Positions 12,305 through 22,407 are shown, numbered from the stretch's first letter. The stretch is DNA of 64,000 nt from JADJOY01 sp016713535 [NCBI: Deltaproteobacteria bacterium] (GCA_016713535.1 JADJOY010000003.1:186001-250000), one strand, 5' to 3'. Program-made: numbers and translations. The notes: generated by a model from the sequence alone, not told the origin.

Positions 12305-12841
12305 ATGGCAGCGAGCAAACGTAAGGGGCTCGACCTCAAGACCTACATCCGCGACATCCCCGATTTCCCAAAGCCTGGAATCCTGTTCCGCGACATCACG
12401 CCTTTGCTGCAGACTCCCAAGGCGTTCCGGGCGGCGATTCAGGCTCTGGCCGATCGCTACAAGGACAAGAAGATCGACAAGATCATGTGCGTCGAGTCGC
12501 GCGGTTTCCTCTTCGGTGCACCGCTCGCCCTCAAGCTAGGGGTCGGACTCGCGATCGTCCGCAAGCCGGGCAAGCTTCCGTGGAAGACGCGTAGCGTTCA
12601 GTACGCGCTCGAGTACGGAACCGACATGATCGAGATCCACGAGGACGCAATCCTCCCCGGCGAGCGTGTTCTGGTGCTGGACGACCTCCTCGCAACGGGG
12701 GGAACCGCCGCCGCCGGCGTCCAACTCGTGCACGAGCACAAGGCCAAGGTGGTCGAGTGTGCGTTCGTCATCGAATTGAAAGCGCTTGGAGGTCGAAAGC
12801 GTCTGGCGCCCGCAAAGACCTATTCCGTGATCCAGTACTGA
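12305..12841 (+). CDS. apt: Adenine phosphoribosyltransferase
   Basis: Purine salvage enzyme making AMP from adenine and PRPP. It has 178 aa. Type I PRTase features: substrate region RDIPDFPKPGILFRDITPLL near the N-terminus, IMCVESRGFLFGAPLALKLG, and the PRPP-binding loop VLVLDDLLATGGTA near residue 122. ATG 12305 follows GGAGG. A gap of about 1 kb follows before nuoA, so it is probably the last gene of its transcript. Confidence 0.95.
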   Translation: MAASKRKGLDLKTYIRDIPDFPKPGILFRDITPLLQTPKAFRAAIQALADRYKDKKIDKIMCVESRGFLFGAPLALKLGVGLAIVRKPGKLPWKTRSVQYALEYGTDMIEIHEDAILPGERVLVLDDLLATGGTAAAGVQLVHEHKAKVVECAFVIELKALGGRKRLAPAKTYSVIQY

Positions 12842-13680
12842 ACCCGACAGGCGGGCGCCGTTCGGGTATGTTCCGAGGCGGGGCTTCGCGATCGGACCTC
12901 GTGATCGCCGGCCCCGGATCTCCGGCCTGCCAGGACTGGAAGTCGGGGGAATCATGGAGCCGAAGCTCCACGAGCCAAGCTGCTGACGCACCGCGAACCG
13001 GGGAGCTTTCTGAAGCGTGAAATGGCTCACGCGGGCCATGGTCACCCCGTGCGTATCCCTTCCATCGCGGCACCCTCTACAGCTACCAGGACCGGCGATC
13101 TTTTGTGGCGCTTCCGTTCCGCGCGAGCACTTTCGGCTCAGAGCCGCTCGGGGGCCATGAGAATCCATCCCGTTCGTCGCGCACCGCCCCCGCCTCGCCG
13201 TCCTGGGTGGACTCCCGGTCGTCGCTCCAACGCTCGGGCTGCGATCGGTCGGGGGAGTGAGTCCAGCGCACTTCGGCACCGCTCGTCGCCCAAGCCACGA
13301 CCGGGCATGGCGGACTCGGCGAGCTGACGGACGGTCTCCCCGCGGATGGTGTGGACCGGCGCCACCTCCGGTGATGCGCAATACGGCGCAACATACTCTC
13401 GCGCGCGGCCGTCCGGATCGCGATGCCTTGGGACGGTAGGGGCGGGGAGTTTGCCTCGGTTCCGATACCCCTCACGGAACGAGCCGCGCGTTCCAATCGT
13501 CTCGGCGTTGCTCGACGAGCGGCGCCTGGATGCGACCATTAGGTCCACACGTCTCCTGGCAGCCAGGCGCGTCCGATGCGAACGTCGGTGACGTCAACCG
13601 GATCCGTCGGGCCGAGGGTTACCGCCCGGCGACTCGTTGATCCTGGTCCATCGAGCGGACCAGCCCCTCGGATCCCCGGG

Positions 13681-13697
13681 TTGGCACGGTCATCGCA
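13681..13697 (+). promoter_or_regulatory. Candidate sigma-54 (-24/-12) promoter upstream of nuoA
   Basis: TTGGCACGGTCATCGCA matches the RpoN consensus TTGGCACG-N4-TTGCA: the -24 element is perfect, exactly 10 bases separate GG from GC, and only one -12 position differs (TCGC for TTGC). It lies about 180 bases before nuoA in a gene-free interval. Two NtrC-type sigma-54 activators are encoded in the window. By-eye match; no activator site identified. Confidence 0.5.
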
Positions 13698-13800
13698 TCG
13701 CCCAATTGAAGCGTTGGTTGCCGGTGTTCGGGGTCGCGCTAGTCTCACGCCACGGCGTACTGCCCACACGACACGACTCACCAGCGATCCCTAACGCCGA

Positions 13801-13829
13801 TTGACGCACCGCGGTAGCGCGGCTAACGT
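13801..13829 (+). promoter_or_regulatory. Candidate sigma-70 promoter for nuoA
   Basis: TTGACG at 13801-13806 and TAACGT at 13824-13829 are 17 bases apart, ending about 46 bases before the nuoA ATG. The -35 is good, the -10 weak. It may act together with or instead of the sigma-54 candidate at 13681. Confidence 0.35.
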
Positions 13830-13875
13830 CCAGTTCCACAAGTGGTTTGACTCTCCAACGAAGCGAGACACGTCG

Positions 13876-14268
13876 ATGTTCTTTGACCTGGCCTGTATCG
13901 CGATCTTCGCGTTGGTGTCGGTCGGCTTCGTGGCCGTGAGTCTGGTCGCTTCGAGCTGGCTACAGCCCAAGGTGGCTCACCAGGACAAGACGCTCACCTA
14001 CGAATGTGGGGAGCGGCCTGTTGGCGACGCATGGATCCAGTTCAACCTTCGGTTCTACGTCGTCGCGCTGATTTTCGTGATCTTCGACCTCGAGATCGCG
14101 TTCATGGTACCGGTGCTGGTCGTGTTCCGAAGCTGGGTCGAACGTGGCCTGGGGTGGGTCGGGCTGGCGGAGATCGGTGTCTTCGTTGCCGTCCTGGCAG
14201 TCGGTCTGGCCTACGTCTGGGTCAAGCGCGACCTCGACTGGATCAAGCCCGCCCCCAAGAGCCCGTAG
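13876..14268 (+). CDS. nuoA: NADH-quinone oxidoreductase subunit A
   Basis: Small membrane subunit of respiratory complex I, 130 aa with three transmembrane helices. The diagnostic loop TYECGERPVGDAWIQFNLRF is present, followed by the acidic helix FDLEIAFMVPVL. A longer frame from TTG at 13801 exists, but ATG 13876 (MFFDLACIAIFALVS) starts right at the first helix and fits the family. First gene of nuoABCD-H-JKLMN; a 210-base gap separates it from nuoB. Confidence 0.95.
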   Translation: MFFDLACIAIFALVSVGFVAVSLVASSWLQPKVAHQDKTLTYECGERPVGDAWIQFNLRFYVVALIFVIFDLEIAFMVPVLVVFRSWVERGLGWVGLAEIGVFVAVLAVGLAYVWVKRDLDWIKPAPKSP

Positions 14269-14379
14269 TTCGGTGCGGTGACGACGAGTTTCCGGGCTTG
14301 CGGCCGGGGCCACGCCAACGCTCGGAAAGTGGGGCGGCCAGATGGCCGGGCGAGCACGAGATCAGAGGCGACTCGGCGG

Positions 14380-14395
14380 TTGGCACGGCTTTGCA
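14380..14395 (+). promoter_or_regulatory. Sigma-54-like element, one base short, upstream of nuoB
   Basis: TTGGCACGGCTTTGCA has a perfect -24 element and a perfect TTGCA -12 element, but only 9 rather than 10 bases lie between GG and GC. One more T in its TTT run would make it a full consensus site, and single-base run losses are frequent in this sequence. It lies in the 210-base nuoA-nuoB gap, about 85 bases before nuoB. Confidence 0.35.
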
Positions 14396-14478
14396 TAGGT
14401 CGATGAACCGCCTGCTAACTTGAACCCGATGAGGGGCCAACGCGAACTGCAGCGGGCCTCAACCGGGAGAGCCAATTC

Positions 14479-14964
14479 ATGAACCTCAAGGACACCTTGC
14501 CGCCCAACGTCGTCTTCACGAACGCCGACGCCCTGATCAACTGGGGCCGTACGAACTCGCTCTGGTATCTGCTGTTCGGCTTGGCGTGCTGCGCGATCGA
14601 GTTGATGCAGGCCGGTGGCCCGCGCGCGGATCTCGATCGGTTCGGTGCCGTGTTCCGCGCAACCCCCCGCCAGTCTGACTTATTGATCGTCGCTGGCACG
14701 GTGACCCTCAAAATGGCCGAGCGAGTGCGACTGCTGTACGACCAGATGGCGGAGCCGAAATACGTGATCTCGATGGGAAGCTGCTCCAACTGTGGAGGTC
14801 TGTTCGACCTGAGCTATTCGACCCTCGCAGGGATCGACAAGCTCCTTCCGGTCGACGTCTACGTGCCCGGTTGCCCGCCGCGCCCGGAGGCCCTCACCGA
14901 GGGCCTGCTCGTCTTGCAGGAGAAGATTCGCCGCGAGCGATACCTGGTGCGGAAGGCTGCCTGA
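14479..14964 (+). CDS. nuoB: NADH-quinone oxidoreductase subunit B
   Basis: Peripheral-arm subunit of complex I carrying the N2 [4Fe-4S] cluster that reduces quinone; 161 aa. The cluster ligands are visible: the tandem Cys pair in [11 protein letters not shown], the Cys in [10 protein letters not shown] and the Cys in [13 protein letters not shown]. The N-terminus [17 protein letters not shown] segment is conserved. The start follows GGGAGAG. It is followed after 33 bases by nuoC. Confidence 0.97.
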   Translation: MNLKDTLPPNVVFTNADALINWGRTNSLWYLLFGLACCAIELMQAGGPRADLDRFGAVFRATPRQSDLLIVAGTVTLKMAERVRLLYDQMAEPKYVISMGSCSNCGGLFDLSYSTLAGIDKLLPVDVYVPGCPPRPEALTEGLLVLQEKIRRERYLVRKAA

Positions 14965-14997
14965 GTCCGACACTCGAGAACTGCTGACTACTTTCCC

Positions 14998-15507
14998 ATG
15001 GACGACTTCGGTAACGACGCACTGCTCACGCTGCTGTCGGAGCGTCACCCGACGGCAACGCTGACGGTCCCCGGCCCGCGCCCGACTGGGCACCAGGACC
15101 GGACGCTCGAGGTCGATGCGCCGCACCTTCGTGAGGTCTGCGTCACGCTTCGGGACGAACCGCGCTTGAGCTACGACTATCTGATGAGCCTGACGGCGGT
15201 GGACCGTCCCCCCGATTCGATCGAGGTGGTTGCGCACGTGTTCAGCTACTCACATCGTTCGATGCTCGCGATTCGCACCAATCTCCCCCGCAACGCACCC
15301 AAGGTCCCGTCTCTCTCGCCGGTCTGGCCGGCAGCCGGGTGGCACGAGCGTGAACAGTTCGATCTCGTGGGAGTCCTGTTCGAGGGGCACCCGGACCTGA
15401 GGCGGATCATGATGCCGGACGACTGGGAAGGGCATCCGCTTCGCAAGGACTACGTCAAGCCCGACCGCTACCACGGCATCGACAACACGAGACCGAAGAA
15501 TGGCTGA
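14998..15507 (+). CDS. nuoC: NADH-quinone oxidoreductase subunit C
   Basis: 30-kDa-type peripheral subunit of complex I, 169 aa. The C-terminal signature [20 protein letters not shown] followed by [15 protein letters not shown] is the family mark. It is separate from NuoD, not fused as in E. coli. Its stop overlaps the nuoD start by 8 bases, indicating coupled translation. Confidence 0.95.
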   Translation: MDDFGNDALLTLLSERHPTATLTVPGPRPTGHQDRTLEVDAPHLREVCVTLRDEPRLSYDYLMSLTAVDRPPDSIEVVAHVFSYSHRSMLAIRTNLPRNAPKVPSLSPVWPAAGWHEREQFDLVGVLFEGHPDLRRIMMPDDWEGHPLRKDYVKPDRYHGIDNTRPKNG

Positions 15508-16643
15508 GGCGATACTCGACGGACCCCGTCTGCGCACCGAGGAGATGGTGCTCAACATGGGGCCGCACCATCCGAGCACACATGGTGTGCTCCGGTTCGT
15601 GTTGACCACCGACGGCGAGGTCGTGACGCGATGCGTCCCCGATGTCGGGTACCTGCATCGCAGCATCGAGAAGATCGCCGAGCTCGTACCCTATTCCGGG
15701 CTTCATGCCCTACACCGATCGCGTCGACTACGTGGCGGCGATGAACTGCAATGTTGGTTACGCGATGACGGTCGAGAAGCTGCTCGGGCTCGAGGTGCCC
15801 GAGCGAGCAGAGTTCCTTCGCGTGGTGGTGGGCGAGCTCAACCGGATCTCGTCGCACCTGGTGGCGGTGGGGGCGATGCCGATGGACCTCGGCGCGGCGA
15901 CTCCATTCATGCACGCGTTGCGCGAGCGCGAGACCATCAACGACCTGTTCGAGATGCTCTGCGGAGCACGCCTCACGTACAACTACGTAAGGATCGGCGG
16001 AGTCTCTTTCGATCTTCCGCCGGGCTTCACCGAGAAGACGGCCGCCTTCCTGGACCACTTCGAATCGATGATGCGTTCGGAGTTTGATCCACTCATTTCG
16101 CAGAACCTGATCTATCGTCGGCGGCTGGCGGGTGTAGCGCCGATCTCGGCCGCGACTGCGATTGCATACGGGCTTTCGGGGCCGAACCTGCGAGCTTCGG
16201 GTCTCGACTGGGACCTGCGACAGGATGAGCCGTACTCCATCTATCCGAAGCTCGAGTTCGACGTGGTTGTGGGGACGGGTGAGGTCGGAGTTCTCGGTGA
16301 CTGCTTCGACCGGTACGCGGTGCGGGTGGGTGAGATGCTGCAGAGTGTGCGCATCGTTCGCCAGTGTCTGGAGCGCATGCCAGATGGACCCGTGATGGCC
16401 AAGGTACCGCGAACGATCAAGCCGCCCACCGGAGAAGCGTTCGTTCGCACCGAGGCGCCCCGCGGTGAACTCGGGTACTTCCTGGTGGCTGACGGGTCCG
16501 ATCGCGCCTACCGGTGCAAGATACGCACGGGTTCCTTCGCTTCGATGTCGATCCTCGAAGCCTTGAGCCCTGGCTGGATGATCGCAGACCTCGTGGCCAT
16601 CATCGCGGCGTTCGATGTCGTTGCGCCGGAGATCGATCGATGA
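15500..16643 (+). CDS. nuoD: NADH-quinone oxidoreductase subunit D, frameshifted in this sequence
   Basis: 49-kDa-type subunit forming the quinone site with NuoB. The first frame reads [17 protein letters not shown] and [18 protein letters not shown]; at 15698-15701 a GGG run breaks the frame. The second frame continues [13 protein letters not shown], the helical core and the C-terminal [19 protein letters not shown] to TGA 16641-16643. Dropping one G gives 380 aa with continuous homology ([20 protein letters not shown]). No nuoE, F or G follows: nuoH starts only 57 bases later. Confidence 0.93.
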
Positions 16644-16700
16644 CGCGACGTCGGAACAACACGTCGCCGCGAATTCTCCTTCGGATCTGCGGGTTGGTGA

Positions 16701-17800
16701 ATGCAAGCGCTCGCTGACAGGCTCGCCGACGGTGCCCTTGCCGGGTGGCCGGCCGTGCTCGTGTCGGCCGTGGTGATCTCGCTCTACGCGCTCTTGGTCT
16801 TCACGTTCTTCTCGGTCACGGCGGGTGTCTTGTCCTGGGTGGAACGCCGGGTGGCGGCTCGGATGCAATCGCGGATCGGTCCGAATCGGGTCGGTCCGCA
16901 AGGCTTTCTTCAGTGGCTCGCGGACGGCTTGAAGACGTTCCTCAAGGAAGACTTGGTGCCCGACGGTGCCGACGCGCTGCTCTTCCGCGCAGCTCCCTAC
17001 TTCGTGTTCACCGGCACCTTCCTGACGCTCGTCGCCTTGCCCTTCTCGAGCCACGTCATCGCGGCGGACCTGAACGTAGGCCTGCTCTACGTGATGGCGA
17101 TCACGAGTCTCGTCGTGGTCGGGCTGCTGATGGCTGGGTGGGCCTCGAACAACAAATGGTCGATCATCGGTGGGATGCGTTCGGCAGCTCAGATCGTCAG
17201 CTACGAGATCCCCGCTGCGCTCGCGCTGCTGGTGCCGGTCATGCTCGCGGGCAGCCTGAGCACGCAGCAGATCATCGCTCGGCAAGGGGCAATCGACTGG
17301 TTCGTGTTCCACGACCCGTTCACGTTCGTCTCTTTTTGGATCTTCCTGATCTCCGCCACCGCGGAAGGCAACCGTGCCCCGTTCGACATCCCGGAGGCGG
17401 AGAGTGAGCTCGTCTCGGGTTACAACACCGAGTATTCGGGGATGCGGTTTCTGTTCTTCTTCTTCGCCGAGTGGGAAACCTATTCGTCATCGGCGCGATC
17501 GCCTCGGTTGCATTCCTCGGCGGATGGAAGGTCCCGTTCGTTCCGACGGGAAGCTGGATCCACGGACTTCTCGAAGTATTGGTGTTCCTTTCCAAATCGT
17601 TCGTTTGGGTGTTCGTGTTGATCTGGGTGCGATGGACCCTGCCGCGCCTCCGCGTGGATCAGCTCATGGCGCTTTGCTGGCGCTACCTCATCCCGATTTC
17701 GCTGGCGAACCTGGTCGGGGCGGCGGTGTGGATGGTTGCGACTGGTAACCGATCGATCGTCGACTTGTTAGCGCTCGCATTCGGGGCATCGAGAGGCTGA
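16701..17800 (+). CDS. nuoH: NADH-quinone oxidoreductase subunit H, frameshifted in this sequence
   Basis: Membrane subunit at the quinone-chamber junction of complex I. The first frame has [20 protein letters not shown], the loop [10 protein letters not shown] and [20 protein letters not shown], the NuoH signatures. At 17473-17476 (GGG) the frame breaks between FFFFAEW and [18 protein letters not shown]; one added G joins them into 366 aa. The C-terminal helices end at TGA 17798-17800. nuoI, usually next, is absent: nuoJ starts one base later. Confidence 0.93.
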
Positions 17801-17801
17801 T

Positions 17802-18353
17802 GTGACGAGCGGCTACGAGATCACCGGTATCGCAGCCGCGGCCTGGCTCGCGACCGCTCTGGTCACCATGGTCGCCGCAGTCGGCGTAGCCGTTTTGCGG
17901 AACATCGTGCACGCGGCGTTCGCCCTTCTCGTCGTACTGCTCGGCGTGGCGGGTCTCTACGCGCTCGCGGGAGCAGATCTGATCGCGGTGCTCCAGATCT
18001 TGCTTTATGTGGGTGGAGTCGTTGTGTTGCTGCTGTTCGCGGTGATGCTGACGAGCCGGATGGGAGATCCGGAAGTGGCGAGCCAGCCACTCGCTCCGCT
18101 GCGCGCAGCGCTTGCCGTGACCTCGCTGAGTGCGCTTCTCGCCTACGGCCTGATCGTTTCGACGCGTTGGCGGGACGTGGACGCTCCTCACATCGTCGGC
18201 ACCACCGCCGATGTCGGGGAGGCTTTCCTGGGCCGTTACCTGTTGCCGTTCGAGGTGATCTCGGTCCTGCTGCTGGCCGCGGTCGTCGGTGCGGTCGTGA
18301 TCGCGCGGAGGGACTCCCGCAGCGAGCGCGAGATTGGGGAGCGGCGGCGATGA
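17802..18353 (+). CDS. nuoJ: NADH-quinone oxidoreductase subunit J
   Basis: Five-helix membrane subunit of complex I, 183 aa. The conserved third helix, with its pi-bulge in other species, reads [24 protein letters not shown] at 17802 is the start, one base after the nuoH stop. The stop overlaps the nuoK ATG by 4 bases (ATGA). Confidence 0.93.
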   Translation: MTSGYEITGIAAAAWLATALVTMVAAVGVAVLRNIVHAAFALLVVLLGVAGLYALAGADLIAVLQILLYVGGVVVLLLFAVMLTSRMGDPEVASQPLAPLRAALAVTSLSALLAYGLIVSTRWRDVDAPHIVGTTADVGEAFLGRYLLPFEVISVLLLAAVVGAVVIARRDSRSEREIGERRR

Positions 18354-18685
18354 GTCCATCTGGTGCACCGTTCCTCGGACCGATCGGAATCACGGAGTAT
18401 CTGGTGGTTTCCGTGTGGATGCTGGAGTGCGGTCTCTACTGTGTGTTCACGAGTCGAAATGCCGTCGCGCTGCTCATGGGCGTCGAGTTGATCCTGAACG
18501 CCGCCGCACTCAACTTCGTGTCCTTTGCTCGCTTCGGGGTGGGGCGCGTCGAAGGTCAGGTTTCGGCGATCTTCGTGATCGCACTCGGCGCGGCCGAGGC
18601 GGCCGTTGCCCTGGCGATCGTGCTGGCTCTCTTCCGCCTGACGGCGTCGGTCCGCGCCGACGAGGCGAGCCGCTTACGCGGTTGA
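18350..18685 (+). CDS. nuoK: NADH-quinone oxidoreductase subunit K
   Basis: Small three-helix membrane subunit of complex I, 111 aa. Conserved buried acids are in [19 protein letters not shown] and the third helix [19 protein letters not shown] 18350 overlaps the nuoJ stop as ATGA. The N-terminal extension of about 10 residues before ITEYLVVS is mildly longer than average. Confidence 0.93.
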   Translation: MSPSGAPFLGPIGITEYLVVSVWMLECGLYCVFTSRNAVALLMGVELILNAAALNFVSFARFGVGRVEGQVSAIFVIALGAAEAAVALAIVLALFRLTASVRADEASRLRG

Positions 18686-18715
18686 CGCGCGGCAAATGAG
18701 CGACGGCTGGCCACG

Positions 18716-20776
18716 ATGATCGACCCTCACACCATTGGCTCGTTGCTGTGTCTCATCCCGCTCGCCCCACTTCTAGGTGCGACGTACAACGCGTTCATCG
18801 GCCGCAGGGTCGCCAAGTCGATGGGCCATCTTGCCGTGCACGGAGTCGCGTGTGCAGCGGTTGCGGTTTCGCTCCTCGTGAGCGTCGCCGGATTCGCCTG
18901 TCTCGTGTCGATGCCGGTCGAGGCTCGCGAACTTCGGCAGACGCTGTTCAGCTGGATCCACGTCGGCTCATTCGACGTGCCGATCGAGCTCGTCTTCGAC
19001 CCGCTCTCCGCGGTGATGTGTCTGGTCGTGACCGGTATCGGATTGCTGATCCACGTCTATAGCATCGGGTACATGCACGACGATCCCGGCTACCCACGCT
19101 TCTTCTGCTACCTCAATCTCTTTCTGTTCGCCATGTTGACACTCGTTCTTGGAGGCAGCCTCCCTCTGGTGTTCATCGGCTGGGAGGGTGTGGGGTTGTG
19201 CTCCTTCTTGCTGATCGGCTTCTGGTTCGCGGAGTCGAAGAATGCCGCGGCCGCGACCAAGGCATTCCTCGTCAACCGAGTAGGTGACCTTGGATTTCTC
19301 GCGGGAATGGTCGTCGTGTTCTCGGCAACGCTGCGGATCGGTTCACCCACGCTGTCGTTCTCGGTTCTCCGCGACCTCGCGCCACGGCTTCAGGACGCCT
19401 CGTTCTTGGGCGCGGCCGTGCCGGTCGTTGCAGCCGCCTGTTTCTTCTTCGCCGCGACGGGAAAGAGTGCGCAGATCCCGCTGTTCGTCTGGCTGCCGGA
19501 CGCGATGGCGGGTCCGACACCGGTGTCCGCTCTCATCCACGCGGCGACGATGGTCACGGCCGGCGTCTATCTGCTCTGCAGAACCAGCTTCCTCTATGTC
19601 ATGGCTCCCGACGTGGGCGCGGTGGTCGCGTTGGTGGCTGGGCTGACCGCTTGCTTCGCTGCCACGGTCGCTCTGTTCCAGCACGACATAAAGAAAGTGC
19701 TCGCGTATTCGACCGTCAGTCAGCTCGGGTACATGTTCCTCGGCTGCGGAGTAGGGGCCTTCGGTGCCGGACTCTTTCATGTCGTGACACACGCCTTCTT
19801 CAAGGCGCTGTTATTCCTGGGCGCCGGAAGCGTGATCCACGCGATGGGTGGGGAGCAAGACGTGCGGCAGATGGGAGGCTTGCGCAAAGCGCTCCCGGTC
19901 ACCACCGCCACGTTCCTGGTTGGCATACTCTCCCTCGGTGGATTCCCGCTACTCGCGGGCTTCTTCTCGAAAGACGTGGTCTTGTGGAGGGTGCTCGCCT
20001 CGGGTCACGGCTTTCTCTACGGCCTCGCACTCCTGACTTCGGCACTTACAGCCTTCTATTCCATCCGGCTGGCGGTCTTGACCTTTGGGGGCGCGTTCCG
20101 TGGTGGGCACGAGCGAGAACACCACCTGCACGAATCACCCCGCTCCATGACCGTGCCGCTAGTGCTTCTTGCGGTGGGATGCATCGTCGTCGGCTGGCTC
20201 GCGGGCCCCACGTGGCTCGGTCTGATCGATCGCTTCGCGGCGTGGGTGGAGCCCGCGCTCGCGGTGATGCCGCAGGTTCACGAGCACGTCGACGCCGAAG
20301 TCGAAGAGCGAGCCGAGATCGTCGCGACCTGCGTGGCGGTGGTGGTGGGGCTGGCCGGGATGGGCGGGGCGTGGGTGATGTTCGGTTGGGCACCGGGCGT
20401 CGCTCGAGCGCTCGCTGATCGTCTTCCGGTGCTCCATGGCTATCTCGCCGGTCGGTACCGTTCGGTGTTCGACGACGTCTACGATCGGTGCATCGTCAGG
20501 CCGTTGCTCGCCGCGACGCGTGCGCTGGCCACGTTCGACCAGAAGGTCGTGGACGGCCTGGTGAATGGAGCCGCGGCGCTGATCCGATTGCTCTCACGCT
20601 CGAGCGGCTGGTTCGACGGCACGCTGGTTGATGGCTTCTTTCAGCGCTGTGCGGACTTGGCGCGTGCGCTCGGCCGGGCCATGGCTTCGGTTCAGAATGG
20701 GCGCATACAGTCCTACCTCATGACCCTGGGGTGGGCCTTGGCGGTGGTGCTCCTGCTTCTCGAGTTCGTGCGATGA
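18716..20776 (+). CDS. nuoL: NADH-quinone oxidoreductase subunit L
   Basis: Largest antiporter-like proton-pumping subunit, 686 aa with about 16 membrane helices and a C-terminal lateral helix region (about residues 520-686). Typical segments: FIGWEGVGLCSFLLIGFW, LPDAMAGPTPVSALIHAATM and HDIKKVLAYSTVSQLGYMFL with its key Lys. ATG 18716 follows the nuoK stop by 30 bases. The frame is intact. Confidence 0.96.
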   Translation: MIDPHTIGSLLCLIPLAPLLGATYNAFIGRRVAKSMGHLAVHGVACAAVAVSLLVSVAGFACLVSMPVEARELRQTLFSWIHVGSFDVPIELVFDPLSAVMCLVVTGIGLLIHVYSIGYMHDDPGYPRFFCYLNLFLFAMLTLVLGGSLPLVFIGWEGVGLCSFLLIGFWFAESKNAAAATKAFLVNRVGDLGFLAGMVVVFSATLRIGSPTLSFSVLRDLAPRLQDASFLGAAVPVVAAACFFFAATGKSAQIPLFVWLPDAMAGPTPVSALIHAATMVTAGVYLLCRTSFLYVMAPDVGAVVALVAGLTACFAATVALFQHDIKKVLAYSTVSQLGYMFLGCGVGAFGAGLFHVVTHAFFKALLFLGAGSVIHAMGGEQDVRQMGGLRKALPVTTATFLVGILSLGGFPLLAGFFSKDVVLWRVLASGHGFLYGLALLTSALTAFYSIRLAVLTFGGAFRGGHEREHHLHESPRSMTVPLVLLAVGCIVVGWLAGPTWLGLIDRFAAWVEPALAVMPQVHEHVDAEVEERAEIVATCVAVVVGLAGMGGAWVMFGWAPGVARALADRLPVLHGYLAGRYRSVFDDVYDRCIVRPLLAATRALATFDQKVVDGLVNGAAALIRLLSRSSGWFDGTLVDGFFQRCADLARALGRAMASVQNGRIQSYLMTLGWALAVVLLLLEFVR

Positions 20777-20813
20777 CCGCGTGGCAGCCTTCTCGTTGCA
20801 TCCGGAGCGCGTC

Positions 20814-22373
20814 ATGAATTCGTCGTTTCCGCTGCTCAGCGCGATGACGTTCGCGCCGCTGCTCGGCGTGCCGCTGATCCTCGGCCTTCGCGAAGGGCAA
20901 CGGTCGCTCGCCAAGTGGATCGCGTTGTTGGCGACGCTTCCGCCTCTGGTGATGGGGGTTGTGCTGTTCGTCGTGTTCGATCGGCAGCTCGCCGGCGTCG
21001 ATTCGATCCGAACCTTCCAGTTCGTGGAAAGTTGGTACTGGATCCCTTCGTTTCACGTGTACTACAAGCTCGGAATCGATGGGCTCAGCCTAGCGTTGAT
21101 CGTGTTGACCGCGCTTCTCTGTCCTCTGTGCATCATCGCCTCGTTTGGGATCGCCCGAGCGGAGAAGGCTTACTACAGCCTTTTCCTCCTTCTCGAGACG
21201 GGCATGATCGGCACCTTCGTGGCTCTCGATCTGGTGCTGTTCTACGTATTCTGGGAGTTGATGTTGCTCCCCATGTACTTCCTCATCGGGATCTGGGGAG
21301 GTCCTCGGCGTGTCTACGCCGCGATCAAGTTTTTCCTCTATACGCTCGCGGGGTCGCTGGCCTTGCTCCTCGGGATATTGGCGCTCTATTTCGCGAGCTC
21401 TCCGGATCCAGCAAGCCGCACGTTCGATCTTCTGACGCTGGTCCAGCGCCACGACGTCCTGGCGAGTGCAGGGCCGATTCTCGGCGTATTTCCGTTCGCT
21501 GGAGTGGTCTGGTGGGCCCTCTTCCTCGGGTTCGCGATCAAGGTGCCGGTGTTCCCGTTCCACACGTGGCTGCCCGACGCGCACGTCGAAGCTCCGACGG
21601 CGATCAGCGTGATCCTCGCCGGCGTGCTCCTGAAGATGGGCACCTACGGGATATTCCGGTTCAACCTCCCGCTGTTCCCTGAATACTCGGGCATGGTCGC
21701 GCAGGTCATGGTCGGGCTTGGAGTCGTGAACATCGTCTACGGAGCGCTGTGTGCGATGGCCCAGTCGGACCTCAAGAAGCTCATCGCCTACTCGTCGGTG
21801 AGCCACATGGGCTTCGTGCTTCTCGGGATCGGGGCGATGAACGCACAAGGATTCAGCGGCGGGCTGTTCCAGATGTTCAACCACGGGACCGTCACCGCGA
21901 TGTTGTTCCTTCTGGTCGGCGTGATCTACGACCGTGCGCATCACCGTCAGATCGACGGGTTCGGTGGCCTTGCGACGTCGATGCCCAGGTACGCAGCCTT
22001 CACTGGATTCGCCTTCTTCGCTGCGTTGGGCTTGCCGACGTTGTCGAGCTTCGTGAGCGAGCTACTGTGTCTACTCGGTGGGTTCCTCACATACCCGCTT
22101 TGGACGATGGTCGGAGCGACCGGCGTCGTTCTCGGCGCTGCATACCTCTTGTGGACGCTGCAGCGAATGTTCTTCGGCGAGCTCAACGAGAAGTATCGGG
22201 TGATCGACGATCTCAAGCCTCGCGAGGTGGTGACCTTGGTGCCGCTCGCGGTGATCGTGGTGCTACTAGGCATCCAGCCCATGCTCATGCTCGATACATT
22301 CCACCCCGCCGCCACACGCCTGGTCGAGCTCGTGGGCGCCGCGATGCACCCATTGATCGCGACCGCGCCGTGA
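20814..22373 (+). CDS. nuoM: NADH-quinone oxidoreductase subunit M
   Basis: Antiporter-like proton-pumping subunit, 519 aa. Marks include FYVFWELMLLPMYFLIGIWG, LPDAHVEAPTAISVILAGVL and DLKKLIAYSSVSHMGFVLLG. ATG 20814 is chosen over the in-frame GTG 20781 because it has GGAG 7 bases upstream and begins directly at the first helix (MNSSFPLLSAMTFAPLLG). The frame is intact. Confidence 0.95.
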   Translation: MNSSFPLLSAMTFAPLLGVPLILGLREGQRSLAKWIALLATLPPLVMGVVLFVVFDRQLAGVDSIRTFQFVESWYWIPSFHVYYKLGIDGLSLALIVLTALLCPLCIIASFGIARAEKAYYSLFLLLETGMIGTFVALDLVLFYVFWELMLLPMYFLIGIWGGPRRVYAAIKFFLYTLAGSLALLLGILALYFASSPDPASRTFDLLTLVQRHDVLASAGPILGVFPFAGVVWWALFLGFAIKVPVFPFHTWLPDAHVEAPTAISVILAGVLLKMGTYGIFRFNLPLFPEYSGMVAQVMVGLGVVNIVYGALCAMAQSDLKKLIAYSSVSHMGFVLLGIGAMNAQGFSGGLFQMFNHGTVTAMLFLLVGVIYDRAHHRQIDGFGGLATSMPRYAAFTGFAFFAALGLPTLSSFVSELLCLLGGFLTYPLWTMVGATGVVLGAAYLLWTLQRMFFGELNEKYRVIDDLKPREVVTLVPLAVIVVLLGIQPMLMLDTFHPAATRLVELVGAAMHPLIATAP

Positions 22374-22407
22374 GTACTCATCCCAGACGACGCGGACCGA
22401 GTCGGAC

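Larger units (their letters stand above)
12842..13875. other. Gene-free interval between apt and nuoA
   Basis: About 1030 bases in which no open frame looks like a real protein: all candidates on both strands are arginine/proline-rich shadows. I find no tRNA, tmRNA, RNase P, SRP or 6S RNA signature. Visible items are a short hairpin TGGAGC-CGAA-GCTCCA at 12955-12970, a sigma-54 candidate at 13681 and a sigma-70 candidate at 13801. It may be a long regulatory leader for the complex I operon or the site of a degraded gene. Confidence 0.5.

Noticed and set aside
12536-13381. 281-aa minus-strand frame across apt and the gap after it
   Set aside because: Half of it is antisense to apt, and the rest has no recognisable domain or ribosome binding site.
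15552-17312. 586-aa open frame antisense to nuoD/nuoH
   Set aside because: His/Arg-rich shadow of conserved sense genes; no recognisable domain.
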